This document shows positions 43,539 through 55,831 of a stretch of 64,000 nucleotides of DNA, piece by piece. A program made the translations under genes and the position numbers. The stretch's first letter is position 1, and the number at the start of each line of letters is the position of its first letter. Source of the DNA: JACRAR01 sp041674385 (GTDB lineage Bacteria; Pseudomonadota; Gammaproteobacteria; Burkholderiales; Rhodocyclaceae); contig JBAYVU010000007.1 in the NCBI GenBank assembly GCA_041674385.1, forward strand, positions 1-64,000, given 5' to 3'. The notes beneath the pieces were generated by a model. The model had not been told where the DNA came from and did not search any database. It saw only the letters and a program-made list of their open reading frames with translations.

Positions 43539-46178
43539 CTAGATTCGCTGTGCCACCCAGTCGCTGACCGAAGCCAGCGCCTGTGCAAGCTTATCCGGTT
43601 CGCTGCCGCCGGCCTGTGCCATGTCGGGGCGGCCGCCGCCCTTGCCGCCAACCTGGCGGGCGACCGAGTTGACCAGTTCGCCGGCCTTCATTTTCGCCGT
43701 CAGGTCTGGAGTCACGCCGGCAATCAGCGCCGCCTTGCCGTCGACCGCGCTGCCCAACACGATTACCGCGCTCTTCAGCTTGTCCTTGAGTTTGTCCAGC
43801 GTCTCGCGCAGCGCCAGCGCATCCGCGCCTTCGAGCTGGGCGGCGAGCACCTTGACGCCTTTGACGTCGACGGCCTGGCTGGCGAGGTCGTCGCCCTGCG
43901 TCGCTGCGTGTTTGGACTTCAAGCGTGCCAGTTCTTTTTCCAGTGCCTTGATCCCATCGAGCAGCTGAGCCAGCCGGGAGGCAGCCAACTGCGGCTGGGT
44001 TTTCATCTGCGCGGCGACTTCGCCGAGTTGCTTGTCGAGTTGCTGCACAAACGTCAGCGCATTGGCGCCGGTGAGCGCCTCGACGCGCCGGATGCCGGCC
44101 GCCACGCCGCTCTCGGCAACGATCTTGAACAAGCCGATATCGCCGCTGCGTTTGACGTGCGTGCCGCCGCAGAGTTCGGTCGAATACTTGCCCATGCCGA
44201 TGACGCGCACTTCGTCGCCGTATTTTTCGCCAAACAGCGCCATGGCGCCAAACTTGATGGCATCGTCATAGGACATGGTGCGCGAGCAGACTTCCTCATT
44301 GCGCTGGATTTCGCGATTGACCAGCGCCTCGACGCGCGCAATCTCCTCCGCCGTCATTGGCTGGGGATGGGAAAAGTCGAAACGCGTGCGCTTGGCGTCG
44401 ACCAGCGAGCCTTTCTGCTGCACATGCTTGCCCAGCACTTCGCGCAGTGCGGCGTGCAGCAGGTGGGTGGCCGAATGGTTCCACGCCGTATGGCTGCGCG
44501 CGGCGGCATTCACGCGCGCCACGACGCGTTCGCCGACGGCCAGCGCACCGGCCTTGAGCGTGCCCTGGTGGCCGAACACATCGGCCTGGATTTTCTGCGT
44601 GTCCGCGACCTCGAACAGCGTGGTGCAAACGTGTGCCCCTGAGGGTGCCGTGCCGCGTAACAGTTCGCCGCAGTCGCCGACCTGGCCGCCGGATTCGGCA
44701 TAGAACGGGGTACGGTCCAGCACCACGATGCCTTCTTCGCCAGCCTTCAGTTCGTTAACCCGCGTACCGTCGCGATACAACGCCAGCACCGCGGCTTCTT
44801 CCTCCAGCGTGTCGTAGCCGCGAAAGTCGGTCGGCAGGCCGTCGTATTCGAGGCTGCCCTTCATCTTGAAAGTGGATGCCGCACGCGCCATCTCGCGCTG
44901 ACGCTGCATCGCTTGCTCGAAGCCGGATTCGTCCACCGCCACGCCACGCTCGCGGCAGATGTCGGCGGTCAGGTCGAGCGGGAAGCCGTGGGTATCGTAG
45001 AGCTTGAAGGCGGTTTCGCCATCGAGCGCTATCGTTCCGCCTGCCAGGGCCGTATCGAGGATATCCATGCCGTGTTCAATCGTCTCGCCGAAACGTTCCT
45101 CCTCCTGGCGCAATATGGACATCACCTGCCCGCGTGCCGCTACCAGTTCGGGATAGGCGGCGCCCATGACGGCGCACAGATCGTCCACCAGTTTGTGGAA
45201 GAACGGCTGCTTGCGGCCGAGTTGGTAGCCGTGGCGGATGGCGCGCCGGATGATCCGGCGCAGCACGTAGCCGCGCCCGTCGGAGCCCGGAATCACTCCG
45301 TCGACGATCAGGAAGGAGCAGGCACGGATATGGTCGGCGATGACCTTGAGGGAGTTGTTGGCGATATCCCGACAATCGGTCGCGCGCGCGGCGGCCTTGA
45401 TCAGCTGCTGGAACAGGTCGATCTCGTAATTGCTATGGACGTGCTGCATGACCGCAGCGATGCGCTCCAGGCCCATGCCGGTATCGACGCTGGGCTTGGG
45501 CAGCGGGTGCAGCACGCCGGCCTCGTCGCGGTTGAACTGCATGAACACCAAGTTCCATATCTCGATATAGCGGTCGCCGTGTTCGTCCTTGGAGCCGGGC
45601 GGACCGCCCCAGATATCCGGGCCATGGTCGTAGAAAATCTCGCTGCACGGGCCGCACGGGCCGGTATCGGCCATCTGCCAGAAATTGTCGGAGGCATACT
45701 TGGCGCCCTTGTTGTCGCCGATGCGGACGATGCGCTGCGTCGGCACGCCGACCTCGTTGGCCCATATTTCATAAGCTTCGTCGTCCTCGGCATAGACGGT
45801 GACCCACAGCTTGTCGGCCGGCAATCGATAGATTTCGGTCAGCAGTTCCCAGGCGTAATGGATCGCGTCGCGTTTGAAATAATCGCCGAAGCTGAAGTTG
45901 CCGAGCATCTCGAAGAAGGTATGGTGGCGCGCGGTGTAGCCGACGTTTTCGAGATCGTTATGCTTGCCCCCGGCGCGCAGGCTGCGCTGCGAGGAGGTGG
46001 CGCGGGTGTAGGCGCGCTTGTCCTTGCCGGTGAACACGTCCTTGAACTGAACCATGCCGGAGTTGGTGAACAGCAACGTCGGATCGTTACCGGGCACCAG
46101 CGGGCTGGAAGCGACGATGGTGTGTCCCTTGGACGCGAAGTAGTCGAGGAATTTCTGGCGGATTTCGGCGCTGTTCAT
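43539..46178 (-). CDS. alaS: Alanyl-tRNA synthetase
   Basis: AlaS charges tRNA-Ala and edits Ser and Gly. The 879-residue protein has the class II core with LLFTNSGMVQFKDVF and GGMG-type motifs, the editing site HSATHLLHAALREVLG with its HxxxH, the CxxxH zinc ligand in TELCGGTHV, and the C-Ala domain with GGKGGGRPDMAQAGG. The start at MNSAEIRQKFLDYF is the family start. It is convergent with the EAL-HDOD gene four bases away and is preceded by a TAAAAT hexamer (46210-46215). Confidence 0.98.
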   Translation of the reverse strand: MNSAEIRQKFLDYFASKGHTIVASSPLVPGNDPTLLFTNSGMVQFKDVFTGKDKRAYTRATSSQRSLRAGGKHNDLENVGYTARHHTFFEMLGNFSFGDYFKRDAIHYAWELLTEIYRLPADKLWVTVYAEDDEAYEIWANEVGVPTQRIVRIGDNKGAKYASDNFWQMADTGPCGPCSEIFYDHGPDIWGGPPGSKDEHGDRYIEIWNLVFMQFNRDEAGVLHPLPKPSVDTGMGLERIAAVMQHVHSNYEIDLFQQLIKAAARATDCRDIANNSLKVIADHIRACSFLIVDGVIPGSDGRGYVLRRIIRRAIRHGYQLGRKQPFFHKLVDDLCAVMGAAYPELVAARGQVMSILRQEEERFGETIEHGMDILDTALAGGTIALDGETAFKLYDTHGFPLDLTADICRERGVAVDESGFEQAMQRQREMARAASTFKMKGSLEYDGLPTDFRGYDTLEEEAAVLALYRDGTRVNELKAGEEGIVVLDRTPFYAESGGQVGDCGELLRGTAPSGAHVCTTLFEVADTQKIQADVFGHQGTLKAGALAVGERVVARVNAAARSHTAWNHSATHLLHAALREVLGKHVQQKGSLVDAKRTRFDFSHPQPMTAEEIARVEALVNREIQRNEEVCSRTMSYDDAIKFGAMALFGEKYGDEVRVIGMGKYSTELCGGTHVKRSGDIGLFKIVAESGVAAGIRRVEALTGANALTFVQQLDKQLGEVAAQMKTQPQLAASRLAQLLDGIKALEKELARLKSKHAATQGDDLASQAVDVKGVKVLAAQLEGADALALRETLDKLKDKLKSAVIVLGSAVDGKAALIAGVTPDLTAKMKAGELVNSVARQVGGKGGGRPDMAQAGGSEPDKLAQALASVSDWVAQRI

Positions 46179-46369
46179 GGAATGCTCATCAGTCCTGGCG
46201 GAAAGCACAATTTTAGCATCCCCGTTCCTGCCGGCAGGTCAATAGTGTGGAGAGGACGGGCGTACCGGCAGAAAGGCCATGCGGCGAATTTTTTCTCGGG
46301 GAGGGTCTCGCGGAGATCAGGCGCCGTTAAATTTGACGGCCGCCTAAGAACGGCGGCTCGATTTGAATA

Positions 46370-47179
46370 TCATATTTTGCCGGCCAGGCGTTCGCTTTCC
46401 ACTTTGTTGATGTAGCGGAGCAGCAGAGTCTGCATCGGGGTCGGCAATTTCAAGAACTGGCAGCCGGAGCGTTTGACGGCCCTGCCGCCGCTGAGGTTGG
46501 CGGAGTAAATGCTGCGTACCTGCAACGTCGCAATGATATGTTCTCCTGAAGGCAGATCGATGCGGCAGTTTGGGAATTCCTTGTTGACCTCGAAGTCGAT
46601 GCCCTCGAGCGGCACGACCAAAGTCAAACCCCGGCCGCTGATATTGACGATATTGAGTTCGTGGTTGAGCGTCGAACCATCGGTTTGTTGGACCGGGATG
46701 AGGCAAATCAGCGGATTGCCTTTGGGCACGGACAAGCGGTAGTAGTCGCGTCGCTGCAGACGAATCAGGGTGGCGGGAATGGCGCCTTGAAATGCAGTGC
46801 CCTCGCCAAACCGAACCAGATTGACGCCATCCAGAACGAACTGGATCTTGATTTTTCCCTGGTTGGAGACGCAGATCAGCTTGCTGCACAATTGCGCGCG
46901 CCGGTTCAATGCCTTGCTGCTGTCGAGGGCAAGTGTCAGGTGGTTGTTTTCGTCATCGATACCGAGCAGCGAGGTCAGCAGAAAATCCAGACTGTCATTG
47001 AGATAGGCGGTGATGCTTGCGCCATTTTTCAGCAAGCCGCGCAGAATCAGGATCATCTCGTCCTGCGAGGTGACCTCGTATTTGCTGTAGTTGCCGTCAA
47101 CCTCTTGCAGCGATATTCTCAGATCCTGAGGGTTGTTTTCCGGCGCCAGCTTTCCATTTTCTGTCGGATGATTTTCCAT
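46370..47179 (-). CDS. YcgR-like flagellar brake / PilZ protein
   Basis: The 269-residue protein has an N-terminal YcgR-type domain (about 30-140) and a C-terminal PilZ domain. The c-di-GMP-binding RxxxR is in LQRRDYYRLSVP and the NxSxxG in NIVNISGRGLTL. YcgR proteins slow the flagellar motor or control motility when c-di-GMP is bound. It is preceded by an AT-rich gap of 215 bases and divergent from another PilZ gene. No flagellar genes are in the window. Confidence 0.85.
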   Translation of the reverse strand: MENHPTENGKLAPENNPQDLRISLQEVDGNYSKYEVTSQDEMILILRGLLKNGASITAYLNDSLDFLLTSLLGIDDENNHLTLALDSSKALNRRAQLCSKLICVSNQGKIKIQFVLDGVNLVRFGEGTAFQGAIPATLIRLQRRDYYRLSVPKGNPLICLIPVQQTDGSTLNHELNIVNISGRGLTLVVPLEGIDFEVNKEFPNCRIDLPSGEHIIATLQVRSIYSANLSGGRAVKRSGCQFLKLPTPMQTLLLRYINKVESERLAGKI

Positions 47180-47394
47180 GCATTAACTTCCCGGAAGTTT
47201 GGGTAGTCTAAGCTATCTTGGCAAAATTGAATAAATTCTCGCCGGCTAACCTGTCAGAAATGCGCAGGCTGACCAAACACCGCAAAAAGACCGCAAAAAA
47301 GTGAGCCACTTCACAGCATTATTGCTGCAATTTATAGAAAATCAACGCGTGCAGAAGGCACGCACGGCTGAAATTCTATGCCAACACATTTGAC

Positions 47395-47838
47395 ATGACA
47401 ATGAATCGAACTGCGGCGCGATATCATGTTCGTTGGAGAATTGCGCTAATTTATGACGAGGCTGAGCATAAACCTACCTACCACGGAAGAACTTACGATC
47501 TGACGCGGGTGGGCACCGGCATGCTGACTCACAAGGACGTATTCTCCGAATCTCCGGTGGCGGTTCTCTTGGCCATTCCTGGGCTGCATAAAAACGCCAA
47601 ACCACAAGTAATAGAAATCAAGGCACGACAGATTTACTCGGTGTACTCTGGCGAAACTTACTGTTTCCGTCTCGGCCTGGAATTTATGCATTTCAAGGGC
47701 GATGGCCTGCAGATACTTGAAGAAGGATTAAGTCACTACCATCCGATAATCGAGTTGCCGGACTATGACCCTTTCCCCACCATTTTCGGCAACGCGGAAG
47801 CCAATCAAACGCTCCAGAATCTGGATTTCGTAGCATAA
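47395..47838 (+). CDS. PilZ domain protein, second copy of a family
   Basis: The 147-residue protein resembles the one at 22570: RxxxR in AARYHVRWRIAL and DLTRVG in place of DxSxxG, with Thr for Ser. The parts GRTYDLT, IPGLHKNAKP and FRLGLEF match it in order. A c-di-GMP-binding role is likely, but the altered motif may lower affinity. It is divergent from the YcgR-like gene. The function is unknown. Confidence 0.75.
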   Translation: MTMNRTAARYHVRWRIALIYDEAEHKPTYHGRTYDLTRVGTGMLTHKDVFSESPVAVLLAIPGLHKNAKPQVIEIKARQIYSVYSGETYCFRLGLEFMHFKGDGLQILEEGLSHYHPIIELPDYDPFPTIFGNAEANQTLQNLDFVA

Positions 47839-47839
47839 G

Positions 47840-48703
47840 CTAGTCATAATGCGCCGACGCACCGTGGCTGACACGGCGTTGTATGAAGTCGATGACTGCG
47901 GCGCTGAACGCCGTATTCCGATCCCCAGCCACCATATGGTGCGCCCCCTGGATGAGAGAATATTCCGCCGTCGGCACCAGCTCAAGAAAGTCCCGCACGC
48001 TTTCGTCGTTGATCACCTCGCTGTTGCCGCCGCGCACCAGCAGCGTGGGCGCTTGGATGTTCTTGGCAGCGGAGGAAAACCGTTGATAATTGTCGATTCC
48101 CAGCGAGGTGGCGCCGAACATGATGTTCGGATCCCAATGCCAGTGGAGACGGCCATCCTTTCCGGGACGTAGATTCTTCAGCAAGCCCGAATAATCTGTC
48201 GGACGAGGGCGATGAGGCAGATAGCTTGCCACTGCATCGGCGGCTTCGTCCAGTGAGGCATAGCCTTGGGGTGCGCTGCGCATGAAGTTAATGATGTTAT
48301 CCGAGCCGGCCGGATTTAAACGTGGCGCCACATCTACCAGCACTAAGGCGGTCGCGATCTGGGTGGCATATTCTCCGGCAGCCAACAGCGCGGTCAGTCC
48401 GCCCAGCGATGCGCCGATGAGGCTTGCGGGCCTCCCGAGTGTTGCGCATACCGCGAGCAGGTCGGCGACGAAGAGATCGATAACGTAGACGCCGTCTGGC
48501 GACCAGTCGCTATCGCCATGTCCGCGCAGATCGAGAGAGACAACGTAGAAACCATTATCCGCCAGGGCGGCGGCTGTTTCTCCCCAGGAAAAACGGGTTT
48601 GTCCGCCACCGTGTAACAGAATGACGGGCGGGTTTGCAGGGTTTCCGCCAACGTCGGCAGCCAGTTTCAGTCCATTTAGACCAAGGAATTGTGTGGGGTG
48701 CAT
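47840..48703 (-). CDS. Alpha/beta hydrolase
   Basis: The 287-residue protein is an alpha/beta-hydrolase fold esterase-like enzyme. The oxyanion start HGGGQTRFSW, the nucleophile elbow GASLGG, the acid region around VRGGNSEVIND and the His in GAHHMVAGD form the expected triad. It resembles non-haem peroxidases and epoxide-hydrolase-like enzymes, without a firm substrate. It ends one base after the convergent PilZ gene. No signal peptide is seen. Confidence 0.9.
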   Translation of the reverse strand: MHPTQFLGLNGLKLAADVGGNPANPPVILLHGGGQTRFSWGETAAALADNGFYVVSLDLRGHGDSDWSPDGVYVIDLFVADLLAVCATLGRPASLIGASLGGLTALLAAGEYATQIATALVLVDVAPRLNPAGSDNIINFMRSAPQGYASLDEAADAVASYLPHRPRPTDYSGLLKNLRPGKDGRLHWHWDPNIMFGATSLGIDNYQRFSSAAKNIQAPTLLVRGGNSEVINDESVRDFLELVPTAEYSLIQGAHHMVAGDRNTAFSAAVIDFIQRRVSHGASAHYD

Positions 48704-48895
48704 AAGAACTCAGGTAGGGTATTGTCAAATGCTAAATTGGCGATAAATCTCAACGGGAGTCAGAGTACAACAAACATGCCAGCGTACCGTTCTATTTTGG
48801 CGACAAGACCGGTGTCTGGCCGAACTTTATCATCACCAGTCCTTCGTCGCCAAAACCGGCATCGGCGATTACCAGCGAGCGCTATGTCCGAGCGG
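48704..48895. other. Intergenic, no gene seen
   Basis: This gap of 192 bases lies between pcm and the hydrolase gene. I find no convincing gene or RNA. Confidence 0.3.
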
Positions 48896-49555
48896 TTATA
48901 CGGATGATCGCGTGAATGGCACAAACGCCACTGGCAATACCTCGCGGGAACTGACCGCGCCTCCCGCGGATTTTTCCACCAGGCGCAAATCCTGGGAACC
49001 GTAGGCGGTTCCAATCGGTATGACCATCCTGCCACCAGGCTTCAGTTGATCGAGCAGGGGTTGCGGGATTGCTTTGGCGCAGGCAGTCACGATGATCCCG
49101 TCGTAAGGTGCCGACTCCGGCCAGCCTCCATAGCCATCGCCAGCATGGACTTCGACGTTGCTTACGCCCAGCGCAGCCAGCGTTTTCGCAGCACGCACGG
49201 CAAGTGCGGCGACGATCTCGACGGTGATCACGCGTCGCACCAGTCTGGCCAGCACTGCCGCCTGATATCCTGAACCGGTCCCGATTTCAAGGATCGTGTC
49301 ATTCTCCTGCGGCAACAGCAATTGGGTCATCAGCGCAACTATGAACGGCTGCGATATGGTTTGTCCGAAACCCACCGGCAGCGGCTGATTGGCGTAAGCG
49401 AGATGTGCGCATTCGTCGGGAACGAACGCTACGCGAGGAGTCAGTTGCAAGGCTTCGACGACTTTCGGCTCGATTGCGGAGATGCCCGTCCAGTCACGGG
49501 AATCGCGGGTTTCGAACTGGATTTGATCGATCATCCGCGCAACAGTGGAAAGCAT
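48896..49555 (-). CDS. pcm: Protein-L-isoaspartate O-methyltransferase family protein
   Basis: The 219-residue SAM-dependent methyltransferase matches the Pcm family. It shows QTISQPFIVALMTQLL, the SAM motif ILEIGTGSGYQAAVLARL, and IVTACAKAIPQPLLDQL-type motif II, in which Ala-Cys stands where Gly/Ala-Ala is common. It lies downstream of the sensory genes but on the same strand with a 213-base gap, so it is probably a separate unit. Repair of isoaspartyl residues is the expected role. Confidence 0.9.
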   Translation of the reverse strand: MLSTVARMIDQIQFETRDSRDWTGISAIEPKVVEALQLTPRVAFVPDECAHLAYANQPLPVGFGQTISQPFIVALMTQLLLPQENDTILEIGTGSGYQAAVLARLVRRVITVEIVAALAVRAAKTLAALGVSNVEVHAGDGYGGWPESAPYDGIIVTACAKAIPQPLLDQLKPGGRMVIPIGTAYGSQDLRLVEKSAGGAVSSREVLPVAFVPFTRSSV

Positions 49556-49768
49556 GTCATCACTCTGGATTCGTCAATATCCGGATACCAGCATTTCAGT
49601 GCCCCATTTACGACTGGGCATTGCCGGACGCATATGCTGAATCTCCCCGTCCAGAAACCATTGCGGTCATACAGGTGCCAGGGCAGGGGGGCCGATGGGG
49701 ATATCCGCAAGGCTGACAGGTTGAAGGTTCATGATGAACGGAACTCCAGAATTTTATGGTTTCCGCTG
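49556..49768. other. Intergenic, no gene seen
   Basis: A gap of 213 bases between the signalling operon and pcm. No gene or clear terminator is visible. Confidence 0.3.
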
Positions 49769-51391
49769 TCAGTCAAGAACCGGGTCAAGGCTGTCGACTT
49801 CGGAGTAACGCGGCAGCGTCACGGTGATCGTGGTCTGGTTTTCCGCGTCGGAAACCCTTAGGGCAATTGTGCCGTTTTGCGCCTCGGCGAGCAACCGGGC
49901 CGAATAGGTTCCGAGCCCCGTCCCGCCGCGTTTTTCATGCGTAACGAACTTGTTGAAGAAACGTTCGCGAATCTCCGCTGGAACCGCACCCTTGTTCTGG
50001 ATTACGATGCGCAGCGGCATTTCATCAGCCATGGTGATATTCACACGGCTTCTTTCAGGGGCGGCTTCGCAGGCATTCTTGATCAGGTTCTGGAACATCG
50101 AATAGCACAGCATGGCGTCGCCCAGGACTTGCGGAGGTTCATCGCCGTCCGGTTCGTAGGTGTCTGCGGCGATGGTGATCTGTTTCTCGGCGAATGTCGT
50201 CCGCGATACCTTGACGATCCGGCGCAGGATGTCGCCGATCTTTACCGGTTTGGCGTCGAGTTTGAAGCGTCCGGTCTCGATCTTGAAGAGCTCAGAGGAG
50301 AGGTTGATCATGTTGAGTACCTGCAACGTGGTCTCCTCGACCATATGCAGCTTTTCGACCTGCTGCTTGCGGTTCAGTGATTCATCGTCCACCAGGGACT
50401 GTACCAGTCCGATTACGCCGGCCAGCGGCCCCTTGATATCGTGGCGGGTGATGTGTTCGACGTCTTCGCGCAGGCGCGCCACCTCGAGCATGCTGTCGTA
50501 ATTCGCCTGCAATTGTTTGTGCAATTCGACGTAGCGCAGAAAGTTGCGTACGCGCGGCTTGAGCACTTCGGGATCAATCGGCTTGGTGACGAAATCTACC
50601 GCTCCCAGTTCCAGCCCCTTGAGGCGCACTTCATCACCGGTCATCGCGGTGACGAAAATCACCGGAATGTTTTCCGAGGTGGGGTGCTCGCGCATTCGGC
50701 GGGCAACTTCAAAGCCATCCATGCCGGGCATCATGATATCGAGCAGAACCAGATCCGGCGGGTTGTTCGACTGGCAAATTTCCAGGGCTTTCTCGCCGCT
50801 TTGCGCGATGCGTACGCGATACGTGTCCTTGAACATGTGCAAAAGGAGATGCAGATTCGCCGGCGCATCGTCCACCACGAGAATCGTCGGTCGTGCCGGA
50901 TCCGCCTCCTGGGGGCGTGGATCGGCGGGCGCGACAGGGGGCGTCGCCGCCTGAAGTGGCGCCGCATCCTTGGTGGGACTCTCCGCGCGGGTCGGCGACG
51001 CTGAGCGTGATTGCGGTGTCACCGCCTTGGCTATGCGCATCCCCAGGCTTTCCGCGGTATAGGGCTTGACCAGCAGGCCGCTGACACCGTTGGCAATGGC
51101 CTCCGCGACGTGCTCGCGCGCGGCTTCGGCAGTGATCATGACGAAAGGCAGGCGCGCCAGGCGCTCATCGGCACGTACCGCCTTGAGCAGTTCGAGCCCG
51201 GTCATGACGGGCATGTTCCAGTCGGAAAGCACGACGTCCACCGGCTGCGTCTTCAGCACGCGCAAAGCGTCCGCACCGTTGCTGGCGGTCATGATGTTGC
51301 TGGCTCCCAGCACGCGCAGCTGCGACGAAGTGACCTGGCGCATGGCCTCAAGGTCATCGACGACGAGAAATATGCTCTGTTTGTCGATCAT
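49769..51391 (-). CDS. Double-receiver histidine kinase (REC-REC-HisKA)
   Basis: The 540-residue protein has two N-terminal receiver domains, with phosphoacceptors D57 and D218, separated by a Pro/Ala-rich linker (about 125-165). A HisKA region follows (EHITRHDIKGPLAGVIG with His317), then an ATPase domain with NLIKNACEAA and GTGLGTYSARLL. Receivers in front of a kinase suggest that it is controlled by phosphotransfer. It overlaps the HD-GYP gene by four bases. A paralogue at 59727 has the same residue spacing. It is the last gene of the hydrogenase operon. Confidence 0.92.
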   Translation of the reverse strand: MIDKQSIFLVVDDLEAMRQVTSSQLRVLGASNIMTASNGADALRVLKTQPVDVVLSDWNMPVMTGLELLKAVRADERLARLPFVMITAEAAREHVAEAIANGVSGLLVKPYTAESLGMRIAKAVTPQSRSASPTRAESPTKDAAPLQAATPPVAPADPRPQEADPARPTILVVDDAPANLHLLLHMFKDTYRVRIAQSGEKALEICQSNNPPDLVLLDIMMPGMDGFEVARRMREHPTSENIPVIFVTAMTGDEVRLKGLELGAVDFVTKPIDPEVLKPRVRNFLRYVELHKQLQANYDSMLEVARLREDVEHITRHDIKGPLAGVIGLVQSLVDDESLNRKQQVEKLHMVEETTLQVLNMINLSSELFKIETGRFKLDAKPVKIGDILRRIVKVSRTTFAEKQITIAADTYEPDGDEPPQVLGDAMLCYSMFQNLIKNACEAAPERSRVNITMADEMPLRIVIQNKGAVPAEIRERFFNKFVTHEKRGGTGLGTYSARLLAEAQNGTIALRVSDAENQTTITVTLPRYSEVDSLDPVLD

Positions 51392-52542
51392 GTTGCGCCG
51401 GCCTTTACCAGATAGTCCTTCTTCTTGCCCATGTCGGCGTCGGAATCCGCAAAGCGCTGGGCGATGGTGCGAAATTCCCCCTGGATCTCGACGAAGGCGT
51501 CAATGATGTCGGGGTCGAAATGCGTGCCGCGGCCGTCGACCATGATCAGCACCGCCGTCTCATGCGCCATGCCTTCCTTATACACGCGCCGGCTGATCAA
51601 AGCATCATAGACATCGGCCACCGCCATCAATCGCGCCGAAAGCGGAATGTCTTCACCGGCAAGTCCATGCGGATAGCCGCTGCCGTCCCACTTCTCCTGG
51701 TGCGAAAGCGCGATATGCTTGGCAAAGGCAAGAAAATCGGCGTTGGTTCCCAGTGCGTTCTGCGCATATTCGATGGCGTCGCGTCCCAGTGTGGTGTGCG
51801 TCTTCATGATCTCGAATTCGTGCGGCTCAAAGCGGCCAGTGTTCAGCAGGATGCGGTCAGGAATGCCCACTTTGCCGATGTCATGAAGCGGCGCCGTCTT
51901 GAACAGCAAATCGATGTTGGCGTCCGTCAGGAACCAGGCATAGCGCAGATGGTGGCGCAGTTTCTCGGCCAGCGCCTTGACGTAGTATTGCGTGCGGCGG
52001 ATATGATTGCCGGTGTCCGAATCGCGCGTTTCCGCCAGAAAGGCCATGGCAAGAATGGTGAGGTCCTGGTTCGCCATCACTTCGCGCGTGCGCTTGGCGA
52101 CCTCCTGCTCAAGAAACTCGTTGTTATCGCGCAGAAAATCCGCCATCTTCTTCTGCATCAGATGGGTCTTGACGCGCGCCATGACGATGGGTGGGCTGAT
52201 GGGCTTGGTGATGTAATCGACGGCCCCCAGTTCCAGCCCTATCCTCTCGTCGTCAACTTCCGTCTTGGCGGTCAGGAAGATCACCGGAATATGGCGCATC
52301 TTGTCGTCGGCCATGATCCGCCGGCACACCTCGTGGCCATCCATTCCGGGCATCATGACATCGAGCAGGATCAGATCGGGAGGTGGGTCGGAAGCGGCGA
52401 TTCTGAGCGCCTTTTCGCCATCGGTGGCGAGCTTGACCTTGTACTCGCTTTCGAGCAGCCTGTTCATCAGGGCAAGATTGGCCGGTGCGTCGTCCACGAC
52501 CAATATCGTCGCTTTGTTTGGATACTCCGGCGCAAGCTTCAT
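51388..52542 (-). CDS. Response regulator with HD-GYP phosphodiesterase domain
   Basis: The 384-residue protein joins a receiver domain (phosphoacceptor D61) to an HD-GYP domain (about 155-370), which hydrolyses c-di-GMP. The HD pair is H220-D221 in TAPLHDIGKVGIPDRIL and the GYP loop reads HQEKWDGSGYP at 281-291, so the second His of the classical HHE is Gln. The Gln variant occurs in active homologues. It lies between a hybrid kinase and a double-receiver kinase and is the output of the operon. A paralogue is at 61329. Confidence 0.95.
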   Translation of the reverse strand: MKLAPEYPNKATILVVDDAPANLALMNRLLESEYKVKLATDGEKALRIAASDPPPDLILLDVMMPGMDGHEVCRRIMADDKMRHIPVIFLTAKTEVDDERIGLELGAVDYITKPISPPIVMARVKTHLMQKKMADFLRDNNEFLEQEVAKRTREVMANQDLTILAMAFLAETRDSDTGNHIRRTQYYVKALAEKLRHHLRYAWFLTDANIDLLFKTAPLHDIGKVGIPDRILLNTGRFEPHEFEIMKTHTTLGRDAIEYAQNALGTNADFLAFAKHIALSHQEKWDGSGYPHGLAGEDIPLSARLMAVADVYDALISRRVYKEGMAHETAVLIMVDGRGTHFDPDIIDAFVEIQGEFRTIAQRFADSDADMGKKKDYLVKAGAT

Positions 52543-52565
52543 AGGCGCATCTCTCTCTTCGATGG

Positions 52566-55374
<2,809 letters not shown>

Positions 55375-55391
<17 letters not shown>

Positions 55392-55818
55392 CGTCAGCGC
55401 TCTGCGTGGCAAGATGCAGGGCCAAACGCGCCGCCGTGCGAACGGCCTGCGCGCAGGCAGCGCCCTCGTGGCCGATGACCGTCACCGTCGGTGGCGGGGA
55501 GTCCAGCACCGCCGGCATGACTTTCAGCAGGTACGGCAAGCCGGCCGCATGATCGAAGCCGCTCGTGCATTGGCGTGCAACCTCATCAGCGGCGAGCAGG
55601 ACAATCCGTCCCGGCGCGGTGAAGCCGGCAACGGCATCGACAAAGAACACGCGCCGACCATCTTCGAGATAGGGCAGCAAGCCGAGGCCGGCCAGGCCGC
55701 CATCGACGATGTCGACGTCCATGGGCACTGGCAGGGCCGCCAAACAGTCGTAGACGCGCGGCCCAAAGTCGTCGCCCTGCACCTGGCGGTTACCCACGCA
55801 GATAATGCGCGCGGCCAT
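55375..55818 (-). CDS. Hydrogenase maturation protease
   Basis: The 147-residue protein has the HyaD/HycI-type start IICVGNRQVQGDDFGPRVYD, with the acidic metal ligand region and a VTVIGHEGAACAQAV stretch near the C-terminus. Such proteases remove the C-terminal peptide from the hydrogenase large subunit after nickel insertion. The start at 55818 is 13 bases below the large-subunit gene. The long upstream frame that overlaps the large subunit is not family-like. Whether it has a substrate here is open, because the large-subunit tail is only five residues. Confidence 0.85.
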
Positions 55819-55831
55819 TCCGGCGTTCCTG

